A DNA stretch of 64,000 nt from Betaproteobacteria bacterium (GCA_025362735.1 JANYFL010000037.1:1-64000), one strand, 5' to 3'. Shown: positions 52,871 through 62,337, counted from the first letter of the stretch. The notes: generated by a model not told the origin, from the sequence alone. Made by a program: numbers and translations.

Positions 52871-53163
52871 TCAAGATGGCGCCCAATCTTGCATCATGCG
52901 CGTACATTCATCAATGAATTACGCCCGGTCATAAGCAGCCTGCACTTGGTTTTCTTTGGCATGGGCCAGTTGCATGTCAATGGCTTCATGTCGGTAGACC
53001 GGTTTTTCCTTGAGGGTGCCCAGCGCCAGTAACGCGATATTTCAAGCACCAGTATTTGCTACCAGCAGGCGGTACCAGCGAAAAAATTCCTTCGCCGTCC
53101 ACCATTTTGTAATGGCTTGGTTTTCGGCTTGGCATTTTTGACTTGGGAATTTTTAAGCGGCAT
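52871..53163 (-). pseudogene. P4-type tyrosine integrase, internally deleted and frameshifted
   Basis: On the minus strand an ATG at 53163 begins MPLKNSQVKNAKPKTKP, then after a frameshift KMVDGEGIFSLVPPAGSKYW and CLKYRVTGAG. This is the N-terminal DUF4102 arm-binding domain of P4/CP4-57 integrases. It joins abruptly to YRHEAIDMQLAHAKENQVQAAYDRA, a stop, and FIDECTRMMQDWAP, the extreme C-terminal segment carrying the LAH box with the last catalytic His. The whole core with the Arg and Lys residues is missing. Three TGGGGGTA/TACCCCCA blocks (53166-53215) lie just upstream, as commonly seen before such genes. It sits 160 bp from tRNA-Ser(GGA), a classical integration target. Confidence 0.85.
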
Positions 53164-53258
53164 TTGGGGGTATCAAATTTTGGCCTGGGGGTACATGAGC
53201 CCCAATATACCCCCAGATTTTTCGGTTGTAACTAAAAGGGGCTGAACGCATAAAACAA

Positions 53259-53292
53259 AAACCCGCGTAAACACTTGGTTTAACGCGGGTTT
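53259..53292 (-). terminator. Intrinsic terminator after tRNA-Ser(GGA)
   Basis: AAACCCGCGTTAAAC and GTTTACGCGGGTTT (minus-strand reading) form a long stem with a single-base bulge, followed by TTGTTTTA. It lies about 33 bases downstream of the tRNA and probably ends its transcript. Confidence 0.85.
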
Positions 53293-53325
53293 CTGGACTT
53301 TATTGGACGACTTAAAACGTGTCCT

Positions 53326-53416
53326 TGGCGGAGAGACGGGGATTCGAACCCCGGGTAGGCTATGAACCTACACACGCTTTCCAGGCGTGCGACTTAAACC
53401 GCTCATCCATCTCTCC
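53326..53416 (-). tRNA. tRNA-Ser (anticodon GGA), CCA encoded
   Basis: Minus-strand cloverleaf of the long-variable-arm class: acceptor GGAGAGA with TCTCTCC, anticodon stem CACGC/GCGTG around CTGGAAA-type loop (anticodon GGA), variable stem TAGG...CCTA region and T-arm CGGGGTTCGAATCCCCG. Discriminator G plus encoded CCA. It decodes TCC/TCT serine codons. Type II tRNA-Ser genes are frequent integration sites, consistent with the integrase relic beside it. Confidence 0.95.
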
Positions 53417-53471
53417 TGAAATTTTCAGGAGGCGCGAGTATATCAAACCGCCGTCAAAGTGCGGAGTAGCT

Positions 53472-55451
53472 TCAGGTTGATTCCTTGAGTTGCTCCAGAA
53501 TAGCCGGATTCTCCAGGGTTGACGTGTCCTGGGTAATTTCTTCGCCCTTGGCTATGGAACGCAACAGGCGGCGCATGATTTTCCCGGAGCGGGTCTTGGG
53601 CAGGTTATCGCCAAAGCGGATGTCTTTAGGCTTGGCGATGGGACCAATTTCCCTGCCGACCCAGTTGCGCAGTTCGGTCGCAATCTTCTTGGCCTCGTCT
53701 CCGGTCGGGCGCGGGCGCTTCAGGACAACGAAGGCACAAATGGCTTCACCAGTCGTATCGTCTGGACGGCCCACGACAGCCGCTTCCGCGACCAGATCAG
53801 TGCAGGACACGAGTGCGGACTCGATTTCCATTGTGCCCATGCGATGGCCACTGACATTCAAGACATCGTCAATGCGACCGGTGATGGTGAAGTATGCAGT
53901 CTTCTCATCGCGGATGGCACCGTCGCCAGCGAGGTAATAGCCCTTAAGTTCTTCCGGGTAATAGCTTTTCTTGAAGCGCTCTGGATCACCCCAGATCGTG
54001 CGAATCATTGATGGCCAGGGCTTCTTGATGACGAGTATGCCGCCACTTCCATTCGGTACATCATGTCCGGCTTCATCGACGATAGCCGCATCAATGCCGG
54101 GAAAAGGCAGTGTGCATGAACCGGGTATCAATGTGGTCGCACCGGGCAACGGGGTAATGACATGGCCACCGGTTTCGGTTTGCCAGAACGTATCGACAAT
54201 CGGGCATCGACCACCACCGATATGCTGGTGATACCACTCCCACGCCGCCGGGTTGATTGGCTCACCGACCGACCCGAGTATGCGCAAACTGGTCAGATCG
54301 TACTTGCGCGGATGTACGGCCTCGTTGCCTTCAGCGGCTTTGATCAGCGAACGAATCGCCGTGGGCGCGGTATAGAAAACGCTGACCTTGTGATCCTGAA
54401 TCATTTTCCAGAAGCGGCCTGCGTCGGGATAAGTCGGTACGCCTTCGAACACGATCTCGGTGCCACCCAGTGCCAGCGGGCCGTAAGTGATGTAACTATG
54501 ACCCGTGACCCAGCCGATGTCGGCGGTACACCAGAACACGTCATTGGGCTTGAGATCGAAAGTCCATTTGGTCGTCAGCGCCGCGTGCAGCAGATAACCG
54601 CCAGTCGAGTGCTGCACGCCCTTGGGCTTGCCGGTCGAACCGGAGGTATAGAGCAGAAACAGTGGATGCTCGGCTTCGACCCATTCAGGTTCACAAGTGG
54701 TCGGCTGCTTGGCAATCAAATCGGTCAGCCAGATATCGCGCGGAGCCTGAAAGCCAACATTGCCACCAGTACGCTTGGTGACCACCACATTGCGCACACT
54801 CTCGCAACCGCCAAGCGTCAGTGCTTCATCGACGATGGCTTTAAGCGGCAGTGGTTTGCCACCACGCACCTGCTGGTCCGCAGTCAGCACGGCAACCGCC
54901 CCCGTGTCGGCAATCCGATCACGCAGACTTTGTGCCGAGAAGCCGCCGAACACCACCGAATGAATCGCACCAATACGCGCGCAGGCTTGCATCGCAACAA
55001 CGCCTTCAATCGACATCGACATATAGATGACAACTCGGTCGCCCTTCTTGACACCGAGCGAGCGCAGGCCATTGGCAAACTGGCAGGTCAACGCCAACAA
55101 CTGCGAATAGGTGGTGCGGGTCACTTCGCCACCATCGGCCTCAAAAATCACGGCAACCTTGTCGCCCAGACCCGCTTCAACATTGCGATCCAGGCAGTTA
55201 TAGGAAGCGTTCAGCGTGCCGTCTTCAAACCACTTGAAAAACGGGGCGTCACTGGTATTGAGGACCTTGGTAAATGGTTTTTTCCAGGTCAGGATTTCAC
55301 GGGCCTGGCGTGCCCAGAATCCCTCGTAATCCGCTGCGGCCTCGGCCACGAGCTTGTCATAAGCGGCTCGGCCGGAAACATAAGCGTCAGCCATTGCGGC
55401 TGCAGACGGTGGATACTCTTTTAATTCATGTGGACTGACATGTTCGGACAC
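53472..55451 (-). CDS. acs: Acetyl-coenzyme A synthetase
   Basis: AMP-forming acetate:CoA ligase, 659 residues, cytoplasmic. The adenylation P-loop is [14 protein letters not shown], followed by WWQTETGG-type [14 protein letters not shown] and the hinge [17 protein letters not shown]. The C-terminal [12 protein letters not shown] contains the catalytic, acetylation-prone Lys (about residue 624). It activates acetate to acetyl-CoA. It is divergent from fumarase across 277 bp. Confidence 0.97.
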   Translation of the reverse strand: MSEHVSPHELKEYPPSAAAMADAYVSGRAAYDKLVAEAAADYEGFWARQAREILTWKKPFTKVLNTSDAPFFKWFEDGTLNASYNCLDRNVEAGLGDKVAVIFEADGGEVTRTTYSQLLALTCQFANGLRSLGVKKGDRVVIYMSMSIEGVVAMQACARIGAIHSVVFGGFSAQSLRDRIADTGAVAVLTADQQVRGGKPLPLKAIVDEALTLGGCESVRNVVVTKRTGGNVGFQAPRDIWLTDLIAKQPTTCEPEWVEAEHPLFLLYTSGSTGKPKGVQHSTGGYLLHAALTTKWTFDLKPNDVFWCTADIGWVTGHSYITYGPLALGGTEIVFEGVPTYPDAGRFWKMIQDHKVSVFYTAPTAIRSLIKAAEGNEAVHPRKYDLTSLRILGSVGEPINPAAWEWYHQHIGGGRCPIVDTFWQTETGGHVITPLPGATTLIPGSCTLPFPGIDAAIVDEAGHDVPNGSGGILVIKKPWPSMIRTIWGDPERFKKSYYPEELKGYYLAGDGAIRDEKTAYFTITGRIDDVLNVSGHRMGTMEIESALVSCTDLVAEAAVVGRPDDTTGEAICAFVVLKRPRPTGDEAKKIATELRNWVGREIGPIAKPKDIRFGDNLPKTRSGKIMRRLLRSIAKGEEITQDTSTLENPAILEQLKEST

Positions 55452-55728
55452 GTTTATCTCCTTTACCTATAGCTTGAAATTATTTTAAGAATTTTTGGAT
55501 GCGACAACGATCAAGCAAACCACTTGCAGTTTAGCAATTTAATTCTTGCCGAAACAACGGAGGTGTAAAATTATGGTGTGCATCGCAATAACTACGCAAC
55601 GCACTGGCCCCGCATTTTACAAGCTCGAACTCGCCTGAATATTCCTGAATTGCACATTAAAACAAGGGCCTTACGCCTTCCTTACAAGCTCGATACTCGT
55701 TCAACCTCAGCCCCACAAGTGATCCATC

Positions 55729-57249
55729 ATGACCATCATCAAGCAAGAAGATCTGATTGAGTCCGTTGCCGCCGCGCTGCAATTTATCAGCTACTACCAC
55801 CCGGTTGATTACATTCAGCATCTGGCGCGCGCCTACGAGTCCGAACAAAGTCCGGCAGCCAAAGATGCCATTGCACAGATCCTGACCAACAGCCGCATGT
55901 GCGCTGAAGGCAAGCGACCCATCTGCCAGGACACCGGTATTGTCAACGTCTTCCTCAAGGTGGGCATGGACATAAAGTGGGAAGGCTTCAGCGGCAGCAT
56001 CATCGACGCCATCAACGAAGGCGTGCGGCGCGGCTATAACAATCCGGACAACAAGTTGCGCGCCTCCATCGTTGCCGACCCGCAGTTCGAGCGCAAGAAC
56101 ACCAAGGACAACACACCCGCCGTGGTGCAAATGGAAATCGTACCGGGCAACACCTTGGACGTGCAGGTCGCGGCCAAAGGCGGCGGCTCGGAAAACAAGA
56201 GCAAGTTCGTCATGCTGAATCCATCCGACTCACTTGTCGACTGGGTGCTAAAGACCGTCCCGACCATGGGCGCAGGCTGGTGTCCACCGGGTATGCTCGG
56301 CATCGGCATTGGTGGCACGGCCGAGAAAGCCATGCTGATGGCCAAGCAGTCGCTGATGGACGACATCGACATGTACGATCTGCTGAAGCGCGGGCCGAAG
56401 AATAAAACCGAAGAACTCCGCATTGAGCTGTACGAGAAGGTCAACGCCCTCGGCATCGGCGCGCAGGGACTGGGCGGTCTGACCACTGTGCTCGACATCA
56501 AGATCAATATGTACCCGACCCACGCCGCCAGCAAGCCCGTGGCGATGATTCCCAACTGCGCCGCCACGCGCCATGCTCACTTCGTGCTTGATGGCTCCGG
56601 CCCGGCCTACTGTGAGCCGCCCTCGCTATCCGAATGGCCCGATGTGCAATGGATGCCGGACACCGAAAAATCGCAGCGCGTTGACCTCAACACGCTGACG
56701 CGCGAACAGGTCGCCGCGTGGAAACCCGGTCAGACTTTGCTGTTGAACGGCAAGATGCTGACCGGTCGCGACGCCGCGCACAAACGCATTCAGGACATGC
56801 TCGCCAAGGGCGAAAAGCTGCCGGTCGATTTCACCAACCGCGTCATCTATTACGTCGGCCCGGTCGATCCGGTACGCGACGAAGTCGTCGGCCCCGCTGG
56901 CCCCACCACTGCGACGCGCATGGACAAGTTCACTGAGATGATGCTCGACAAGACCGGCCTGATCGCCATGATCGGTAAAGCCGAACGTGGCCCTGCCGGG
57001 ATCGAAGCCATCAAGAAACACAAGTCCGCCTATTTGATGGCCGTCGGCGGCGCTGCCTACCTCGTCTCCAAAGCAATCAAGAGCGCCAAGGTGCTCGGCT
57101 TCGGCGACATGGGCATGGAAGCGATCTACGAATTCGAAGTCAAAGACATGCCCGTGACGGTGGCAGTAGATGCGAATGGCACTTCGGTGCACAACACCGG
57201 GCCGAAGGAATGGCAGGCGAAGATTGGGAAGATTCCGGTGGTGGCTTGA
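55729..57249 (+). CDS. fum: Class I (iron-sulfur) fumarate hydratase
   Basis: Oxygen-sensitive [4Fe-4S] fumarase of 506 residues that interconverts fumarate and malate in the TCA cycle. The N-terminal alpha-type region (RPICQDTGIVNVFLKVG, GAGWCPPGMLGIGIGG, IPNCAATRHAHF) supplies the cluster cysteines. The C-terminal beta-type region has GKMLTGRDAAHKRI and YYVGPVDPVRDEVVGPAGPTTATRMD (in parts). Both halves are fused as in E. coli FumA. Divergent from acs, a pairing that places acetate activation and the TCA cycle side by side. Confidence 0.96.
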   Translation: MTIIKQEDLIESVAAALQFISYYHPVDYIQHLARAYESEQSPAAKDAIAQILTNSRMCAEGKRPICQDTGIVNVFLKVGMDIKWEGFSGSIIDAINEGVRRGYNNPDNKLRASIVADPQFERKNTKDNTPAVVQMEIVPGNTLDVQVAAKGGGSENKSKFVMLNPSDSLVDWVLKTVPTMGAGWCPPGMLGIGIGGTAEKAMLMAKQSLMDDIDMYDLLKRGPKNKTEELRIELYEKVNALGIGAQGLGGLTTVLDIKINMYPTHAASKPVAMIPNCAATRHAHFVLDGSGPAYCEPPSLSEWPDVQWMPDTEKSQRVDLNTLTREQVAAWKPGQTLLLNGKMLTGRDAAHKRIQDMLAKGEKLPVDFTNRVIYYVGPVDPVRDEVVGPAGPTTATRMDKFTEMMLDKTGLIAMIGKAERGPAGIEAIKKHKSAYLMAVGGAAYLVSKAIKSAKVLGFGDMGMEAIYEFEVKDMPVTVAVDANGTSVHNTGPKEWQAKIGKIPVVA

Positions 57250-57279
57250 GGGTACGGGAATTCATTTGTTCCCAAAGCA

Positions 57280-57726
57280 ATGGCGGCCTCAATGAATGAC
57301 CAAACCCTGCGGTCCCTGGCGACTGAATGGATCGCTTTTTGGAAAGCCCCAGAGGGTTCGAATGAGCGTAATCAACTCTTATGGACTACTGACAAGGAAT
57401 GGGATCTCATACGTGAATCGCCCCAAGATGGCTGGAAGCTCATTCTAACCATCCTGCAACTCGACTGCTCGCCCCAAATCCAACAGGTATTATCGGCTGG
57501 GCCGTTGGAAGATCTACTCTCATATCACGGAGAGTCAATGATTGACAATGTCGAAAGCGAAGCACAAAGCAACCCCGTATTCGCCAGCCTACTTGGCGGT
57601 ATGTGGAAGAACTCAATGTCTGAAGCAGTCTGGTCTCGCGTTCAATCGGTATGGAGGCGCCCCGACTGGGACAGTCAGGCACATATAACTCAACAACTTA
57701 AGGGCGTTACGCCAGATCGAAATTGA
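57280..57726 (+). CDS. Hypothetical DUF6869-like protein
   Basis: Small soluble protein of 148 residues (start 57280, or Met5 at 57292). The pattern WIAFWKAP, EWDLIRESPQDGWKLILTILQ, LSAGPLEDLLSYHGESMIDNVE and FASLLGGMWKNSM resembles the short DUF6869-type proteins that occur singly in many bacteria. No catalytic motif or membrane segment is visible. It lies between fumarase and murI, with no strong ribosome site. Function unknown; codon use does not stand out by eye. Confidence 0.7.
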   Translation: MAASMNDQTLRSLATEWIAFWKAPEGSNERNQLLWTTDKEWDLIRESPQDGWKLILTILQLDCSPQIQQVLSAGPLEDLLSYHGESMIDNVESEAQSNPVFASLLGGMWKNSMSEAVWSRVQSVWRRPDWDSQAHITQQLKGVTPDRN

Positions 57727-57798
57727 CAGAATTTTTCCGCAATGCGCTGCACTTATCTCATCATTCAAATCTATTCCGTTTGTGACTAAGTTTTTTTC

Positions 57799-58596
57799 AT
57801 GATCGGCGTGTTCGATAGCGGCCTCGGTGGCCTCTCAGTTCTTGCCGCCATTGCGCGTGCTCTGCCACACGCTGACCTCATCTACTACGCTGATACTGCC
57901 CATGTGCCGTATGGCTCGAAATCGGATGACTTCATTCGTGACCGTGTTCTCTTCATCGGCAGGCATCTTGCTGAACAGGGTTGCAAAGTTATCGTGGTGG
58001 CTTGCAACACGGCCACTGCCGCTGCGGTAGAAGCATTGCGGCAATCACTGCCTGACATCCCTGTGGTTGGGATTGAACCGGGTATCAAGCCTGCAGCCAT
58101 GGCATCGAAAACGAGATACATCGCGGTACTCACCACCGAATCCACGGCTCGTAGCGAACGTCTCGCAAAGCTGATTCGACTCCATGCGAGAGACGTCAAA
58201 GTCCATGTCGAACCCTGTCCCGGCTGGGCCACCCGGGTCGAAACCCTGCACTTAGACGATTCCGAGTTTGCCACTGAAGTTGCAGACAAGCTTGCACCCT
58301 TGCTTGATACCGGTGCGGATCAACTGGTGCTCGGCTGCACACACTATTCCTTCCTGACCCCGCAATTGCTCCGGCTTACCGCAGGACGGGCCGACCTAGT
58401 CGACGTGGCCGATGCAGTGGCGCGCCAAGTGATTCGGCTTAGTGCGGACTGCTCAAAAGGTCAGGCAACGCTGCGGCTATTGGCAAGTGCTCAACCTGAA
58501 AAACTGTTGGCAGCGCTCGCGCGGCTGGACTTGCAATGGTTGGCAGAAAGGGCGACAGCAAGCCACCCGACCGAGAACCCAGTCGCCATACAATGA
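57799..58596 (+). CDS. murI: Glutamate racemase
   Basis: Cofactor-independent racemase of 265 residues that supplies D-glutamate for peptidoglycan. Two-base mechanism residues are Cys69 (VVACNTATAA) and Cys180 (VLGCTHYSFL), with Asp6-Ser7 (FDSGLGGLSVL) and the YYADTAHVPYG motif of the substrate pocket. The start at 57799 gives the normal MIGVFDSG opening. It follows the DUF6869-like gene by 72 bp. Confidence 0.95.
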   Translation: MIGVFDSGLGGLSVLAAIARALPHADLIYYADTAHVPYGSKSDDFIRDRVLFIGRHLAEQGCKVIVVACNTATAAAVEALRQSLPDIPVVGIEPGIKPAAMASKTRYIAVLTTESTARSERLAKLIRLHARDVKVHVEPCPGWATRVETLHLDDSEFATEVADKLAPLLDTGADQLVLGCTHYSFLTPQLLRLTAGRADLVDVADAVARQVIRLSADCSKGQATLRLLASAQPEKLLAALARLDLQWLAERATASHPTENPVAIQ

Positions 58597-58695
58597 CACG
58601 CACTGCCATTGATATCAAATCTCACCAATACCGCTCACAATTACGCTGCCAGCCTGCCAATAACCCATTGCCCCATCCATTACCCATTAAACGCC

Positions 58696-59109
58696 GTGTT
58701 CAAAAAAACCAAGTTTCTGTTCTGCAATCTGTTCATCGTCACATGCTTCAACTCTGCTTTAGCGGCTACGATTGCCGTTACCATTCCCCAGGAAAGCTCC
58801 CAGACGAAGATACGTACGGAAAGCGATGCCGAATTCTTGGCACGTGCTCAGGCTGATCTGGCTGCAACATCACGTGAACCACAGACCATCAAGTTTCAAA
58901 ATGTGCGCGTAGGGCAATACCGCAATTCACGCGGCACACTTATTCCCACAGTCTGTGGCGAAATCAATGCGAAGAACTTGTTTGGCAAGTATGTCGGCTT
59001 TCACCGGTTCTGGTATTTCGACCGGGAACGTTATTCGATTCAGGACATGCGCGATGTAGGTCCGGTACCGTGGGTGGAGACGGCGAAGCAGGTTTGCGAT
59101 AGCAAGTGA
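58696..59109 (+). CDS. Hypothetical exported protein
   Basis: Protein of 137 residues read from a GTG at 58696, which directly precedes a good signal peptide (FKKTKFLFCNLFIVTCFNSA, cleavage near ALA). A TTG at 58609 is in frame but would bury that signal. The mature part includes ESDAEFLARAQADLAATSREP, FQNVRVGQYRNSRGTLIP and VCGEINAKNLFGKYVGFHRF, a pattern seen in short exported proteins of betaproteobacteria. Two Cys residues (CGEIN and the final VCDSK) could form a disulfide. No known function. Confidence 0.7.
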   Translation: MFKKTKFLFCNLFIVTCFNSALAATIAVTIPQESSQTKIRTESDAEFLARAQADLAATSREPQTIKFQNVRVGQYRNSRGTLIPTVCGEINAKNLFGKYVGFHRFWYFDRERYSIQDMRDVGPVPWVETAKQVCDSK

Positions 59110-59145
59110 TTTCAAGTTTTACTGGCGAAAATATACTAACTGCGG

Positions 59146-59223
59146 CCCCTACCCTTCCCCTCCCCCAGAGGGGAAGGGGATAAAAACTCCTTCCCCCTCT
59201 GGGGGAAGGTTGGGATGGGGGCC
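59146..59223. repeat. G/C-run inverted repeat, REP-like
   Basis: CCTTCCCCTCCCCCAGAGGGGAAGG is followed after about a dozen bases by CCTTCCCCCTCTGGGGGAAGG, each itself a hairpin, and the outer edges GGCCCC/GGGGCC also pair. It lies between two convergent genes. The pattern is typical of short dispersed palindromic repeats and may act as a bidirectional transcript end. Confidence 0.7.
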
Positions 59224-59262
59224 AGCGTTTCATACATCGATAAGGCTGAAGAAACTAAAAAA

Positions 59263-59805
59263 CTAAGCCTCAGTCGTCAGCCGCACCAATTGAATCTCCA
59301 CCGTCTGATCCGCATCACTGAACCAGACCTGCCCATCCTGAATCGTGCATTGCAACTGCATGTTGCGTGAGGCCAGTTTTGAAAGTGCGATACTTTGCTC
59401 AGCAAGCAATCGCAGCACTGTGAGGTTGCGGGCGCGCTCGATTTTCCCTGCGATGCCTCGCCACCAGATGTCGGCGGCGGCACTGTAAACCACGACTACG
59501 ACTTGTGACGCACGACCACACGCTTTGAGGATGGTCTTATCGTCAGGCTGGCCCACTTCGATCCAGAGTTGAATCGCACCGGTGAGATCACGTTCGATCA
59601 CATCGGGTTCTTCAACATCCGACAAGCCTTTGCCGAATGCCAACAAATCACTCGCGTAACAGGCGAAGGCGAGAAGGCGCACCATCATGCGTTCGTCCGT
59701 TTCGGAAGGATGCCTCGCAATGGTCAGCACGTGGTGGGCGTAGTAGCCGCGATCCATATCGGAGATTTGCAGGTTGGCTTTGAAGATGGTGGCTTTGAGC
59801 GCCAT
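59263..59805 (-). CDS. yaeQ: YaeQ family protein
   Basis: Protein of 180 residues with the YaeQ opening MALKATIFKANLQISDMDRGYY, followed by HVLTIARHPSETDERMMVRLLAFA and ADIWWRGIAGKIERARNL. YaeQ has a PD-(D/E)XK nuclease-like fold in which several acidic residues are conserved; its role in vivo is unclear, with early reports linking it to RfaH bypass. Start at 59805 matches the family; the upstream extension overlaps the ydcF-like gene. Probably co-transcribed with that gene, 14 bp upstream. Confidence 0.93.
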   Translation of the reverse strand: MALKATIFKANLQISDMDRGYYAHHVLTIARHPSETDERMMVRLLAFACYASDLLAFGKGLSDVEEPDVIERDLTGAIQLWIEVGQPDDKTILKACGRASQVVVVVYSAAADIWWRGIAGKIERARNLTVLRLLAEQSIALSKLASRNMQLQCTIQDGQVWFSDADQTVEIQLVRLTTEA

Positions 59806-59819
59806 GAATACTTTCTTGA

Positions 59820-60611
59820 TTAATGCAGAATCTGCAGGATGGATTGCCACACCCGGCCGAGCCATTCATAGGTCAGATCATAAGTCTGAGTGAATGCGGC
59901 CATCGACGGCAGCAGATCCCGGTAGGTGATCGGCGCACTGGCCTGATAGTTGGTGGCTGCTGGAATAATCTTGATGCCACGCGTTTCAAATTCACGCTGT
60001 GCGCGCGGCATGTGGTCGATATCCGTCACCAGAATCACCGTATCAATCTTTGCCGCTTGCAGGATCGGCACTGAAAAAGCGGCATTGTCCTGCGTATCCA
60101 TGGCACGCTCTTCAAGCCAGCGCGCCGATACGCCAAAATCCGTGCGCAAGGATTCATCCATCAAAACCGCTTCGGGCAATCGAGATTCTTCGGGACGTCC
60201 ACCGGTGACCAGAATCGGCAAACCGGTCTGATGCGCGACCCGTGCACCATAACGCACGCGACGCAAGGTGTACATCTTCAAGGTTTCACCACCGTATTCC
60301 AGCGCACCACGTATCGTGCCGCCACCCAGAATGACAATGGCCTTGGGCTGTTGAGCAGCTTGCTTCATGCGAGTCAGACTCCAGGGCGGATAAGTCTGCT
60401 CAAGCGGCGCCTGCAAGCTGCGCGTGACAATCGGCGTGCTTGCGGCATAGAAAGCCAGCACGCCAATCCAGACCATCGTCAAACCCAACTTGCGCCAGCG
60501 CATTGCGATCAATGCACCCAGCGCCAACCAGAGTACCAGCCCTCCTGGCGGCAGGATTAGCGTTGCGATCAGTTTTTTTAGTACGAAGCCAAAATCCACG
60601 CTTACTTCCAC
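59820..60611 (-). CDS. YdcF/ElyC family membrane protein (DUF218)
   Basis: Protein of 263 residues with two N-terminal membrane segments (LIATLILPPGGLVLWLALGALI in parts; LTMVWIGVLAFYAAST) and a DUF218 domain (about 90-250). Signature pieces are AIVILGGGTIRGALEY, PILVTGGRPEESRLPEA and TQDNAAFSVPIL. E. coli ElyC/YdcF-type proteins affect envelope biogenesis and peptidoglycan or lipid-carrier balance; the biochemical activity is unsettled. The start is a GTG (60611 or the in-frame GTG four codons later). Confidence 0.88.
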   Translation of the reverse strand: MEVSVDFGFVLKKLIATLILPPGGLVLWLALGALIAMRWRKLGLTMVWIGVLAFYAASTPIVTRSLQAPLEQTYPPWSLTRMKQAAQQPKAIVILGGGTIRGALEYGGETLKMYTLRRVRYGARVAHQTGLPILVTGGRPEESRLPEAVLMDESLRTDFGVSARWLEERAMDTQDNAAFSVPILQAAKIDTVILVTDIDHMPRAQREFETRGIKIIPAATNYQASAPITYRDLLPSMAAFTQTYDLTYEWLGRVWQSILQILH

Positions 60612-60659
60612 GCTTACTGCGCGATCAAATCGATTGTCCTCATTGCCGTAGCGCGCGAA

Positions 60660-61184
60660 TTATTTCTGACCAAGGGGTTTGATCGCGCCACAATCGGCGC
60701 TGAGCCAATGACCACTGGATTCAGCGGTCATGTCGATGGGTACCGGGCTGTGTGGCGATGTTCCTTTGACTTTGACCTTGGTGGCATAGCTGGTCTCATT
60801 GGTAATCGTTGCGTCAATGTGGCCTGTGCCTTTGAATTGACCATCGCACATCAAGTCAGCGCTAAATTTTCCAGTGCCCTTTTGCAGATTCGTGATTGTG
60901 CAACCTTGCCGCTCCACACCGGTCGGTGGTGTATCTTTTGCGGCCATTTCGGGAGTAAGACAGTATTGGGTTGTTGTCGGCGTGGCACCTGGAATCTTGA
61001 TGCCCATATTTTTCATCTGTTCCAATTGGGCGGGAGGAATCTGTGGCATGCCACCACCCATATTCATGGTCGTAGTGGCTTCCCATAAACCCGGCTTCAC
61101 GGCGGCGAACGAAGTTGAACTGCAGCACAATCCGATGGCCAGGCCATACATGAATTTCCGCTTGAAAATAGGCGTTGCTTTCAT
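60660..61184 (-). CDS. DUF3617 family exported protein
   Basis: Periplasmic protein of 174 residues, preceded by AAGGAG. The signal peptide (FMYGLAIGLCCSSTSFA) is followed by VKPGLWEATTTMNMGG, the standard DUF3617 start, then QYCLTPEMAAKD and C-containing strands (CTITNLQKG, LMCDGQFKG, HWLSADCG). Cys residues likely form disulfides. Members are common in proteobacteria without known function. It is monocistronic by spacing. Confidence 0.9.
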   Translation of the reverse strand: MKATPIFKRKFMYGLAIGLCCSSTSFAAVKPGLWEATTTMNMGGGMPQIPPAQLEQMKNMGIKIPGATPTTTQYCLTPEMAAKDTPPTGVERQGCTITNLQKGTGKFSADLMCDGQFKGTGHIDATITNETSYATKVKVKGTSPHSPVPIDMTAESSGHWLSADCGAIKPLGQK

Positions 61185-61223
61185 CTCAGCTCCTTGTTTG
61201 GTTGATCGTTAACGATAAATCCA

Positions 61224-61631
61224 TCACAGCTTGAGTGCCGCAATCCCGGCACGTGCGATCTGCACATCTTCCGTCGATTTCACGCCCGACACACCCACTG
61301 CACCGACACACATACCATCGACGATGATGGGCTCCCCACCTTCGATTATCCCCTGCAATTCCGGTGCTGAAAGAAACGAGTAGCGGCCATTGTTGATCAA
61401 GTCTTCATACATCTTGCTGGGGCGCTTACCGAGTGCAGCAGTGCGGGCCTTTTGTGGGGCCATATAGGACGATATTGGCGCGACCCCGTCCATACGCTGG
61501 AGCCAAAGCAGATGGCCCCCATCGTCGCAAATCGAAATAACGACAGCCCAGTTGTTAGCCACCGCTTCAGCTTCCGCTGCAGCAGCGATCATCTTGATGT
61601 CTTCGAGTGTGAGTACAGGTTTGGTTTTCAT
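61224..61631 (-). CDS. GlcG/HbpS family heme-binding-type protein
   Basis: Small protein of 135 residues of the GlcG/HbpS fold. Motifs: ISICDDGGHLLWLQRMDG, SYMAPQKARTAALGKRPS and IIVDGMCVGAVGVSGVKSTEDVQIARAGI (in parts). No signal peptide is present, so it is probably cytoplasmic. HbpS-type members bind heme or degrade it, while GlcG is linked to glycolate operons; neither is supported by neighbours here. ATG at 61631 chosen over a TTG two codons upstream. Confidence 0.88.
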   Translation of the reverse strand: MKTKPVLTLEDIKMIAAAAEAEAVANNWAVVISICDDGGHLLWLQRMDGVAPISSYMAPQKARTAALGKRPSKMYEDLINNGRYSFLSAPELQGIIEGGEPIIVDGMCVGAVGVSGVKSTEDVQIARAGIAALKL

Positions 61632-61771
61632 AATCAAAAATATTGAAATGTGACGTGACTTGAGAGTTTACCTGCTTGGAAAAGTGCCCGATGGATTTGA
61701 GTTCCATTCCGAGGCTTTTGAATGGATCAGCAGTTCAGGCTACGATAACTATATCAACCCGAATCGTCAGC

Positions 61772-62320
61772 ATGCCTAGCCATAAAACATCACACGTCCG
61801 TTCAGTATTCGTCACACCACTGACCGTACTGATCGCGACTGCCCTGATCGTACTGCTTAATGCGTGCACTTCCGTCCCGAGCAGAATCAATCGCTCCAGT
61901 TTGCCGGAGTCATCCGACACCGCATCCGCAACTGTTCTGACACCGGCTCAAGTCGAGCTCGTTTTTCATTCGATCACTCTACTCGGCGTTCCCTACCGTA
62001 ACGGCGGCACGAGCCCAAACAACGGTTTTGACTGCAGCGGGCTGGTTCGCTATGTATTCAGTAAGGCTGTCGGCCTGAATCTGCCTCACAACTCGGAAGA
62101 ACTCGGTCGATTAGGTGAGTCGTTAGCGGTGGAGCAACTACAAGCTGGTGATCTCGTGTTTTACAACACACAAGGGAAAACCAATTCCCATGTTGGGATT
62201 TACCTTGGCGAGGGTCGCTTCATTCACGCGCCATCAGAGCGTGGTGTTGTGAGGATTGAAAATATGACTCTGCCCTATTGGACCAAACGTTACGACGGCG
62301 CCAGAAGACTTGCGATGTAA
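61772..62320 (+). CDS. NlpC/P60 family cell-wall peptidase lipoprotein
   Basis: Predicted outer-envelope lipoprotein of 182 residues. The signal with lipobox LLNAC (Cys32) supports the start at 61772 over one at 61676. The C40 peptidase domain (about 60-180) has nucleophile Cys88 (GFDCSGLVRYVF), His140 (SHVGIYLG) and polar His152 (RFIHAPS). Such enzymes cut gamma-D-Glu-diaminopimelate links in peptidoglycan. Related to E. coli Spr/MepS and NlpC. Confidence 0.92.
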   Translation: MPSHKTSHVRSVFVTPLTVLIATALIVLLNACTSVPSRINRSSLPESSDTASATVLTPAQVELVFHSITLLGVPYRNGGTSPNNGFDCSGLVRYVFSKAVGLNLPHNSEELGRLGESLAVEQLQAGDLVFYNTQGKTNSHVGIYLGEGRFIHAPSERGVVRIENMTLPYWTKRYDGARRLAM

Positions 62321-62337
62321 ATCGACGCCTTCTGCGC

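Noticed and set aside
52785-52907. Upstream extension of the small membrane protein to an ATG at 52907
   Set aside because: This part coincides with the C-terminal relic of the integrase in another frame and shows no membrane or domain continuity.
54162-55424. 420-codon open frame on the plus strand opposite acs
   Set aside because: It lies entirely antisense to a strongly conserved acetyl-CoA synthetase, has no ribosome site and shows no family motif. It is a by-product of codon bias in acs.
58609-58695. N-terminal extension of the exported protein from a TTG
   Set aside because: It would place 29 polar residues before a clear signal peptide; the GTG at 58696 is more sensible.
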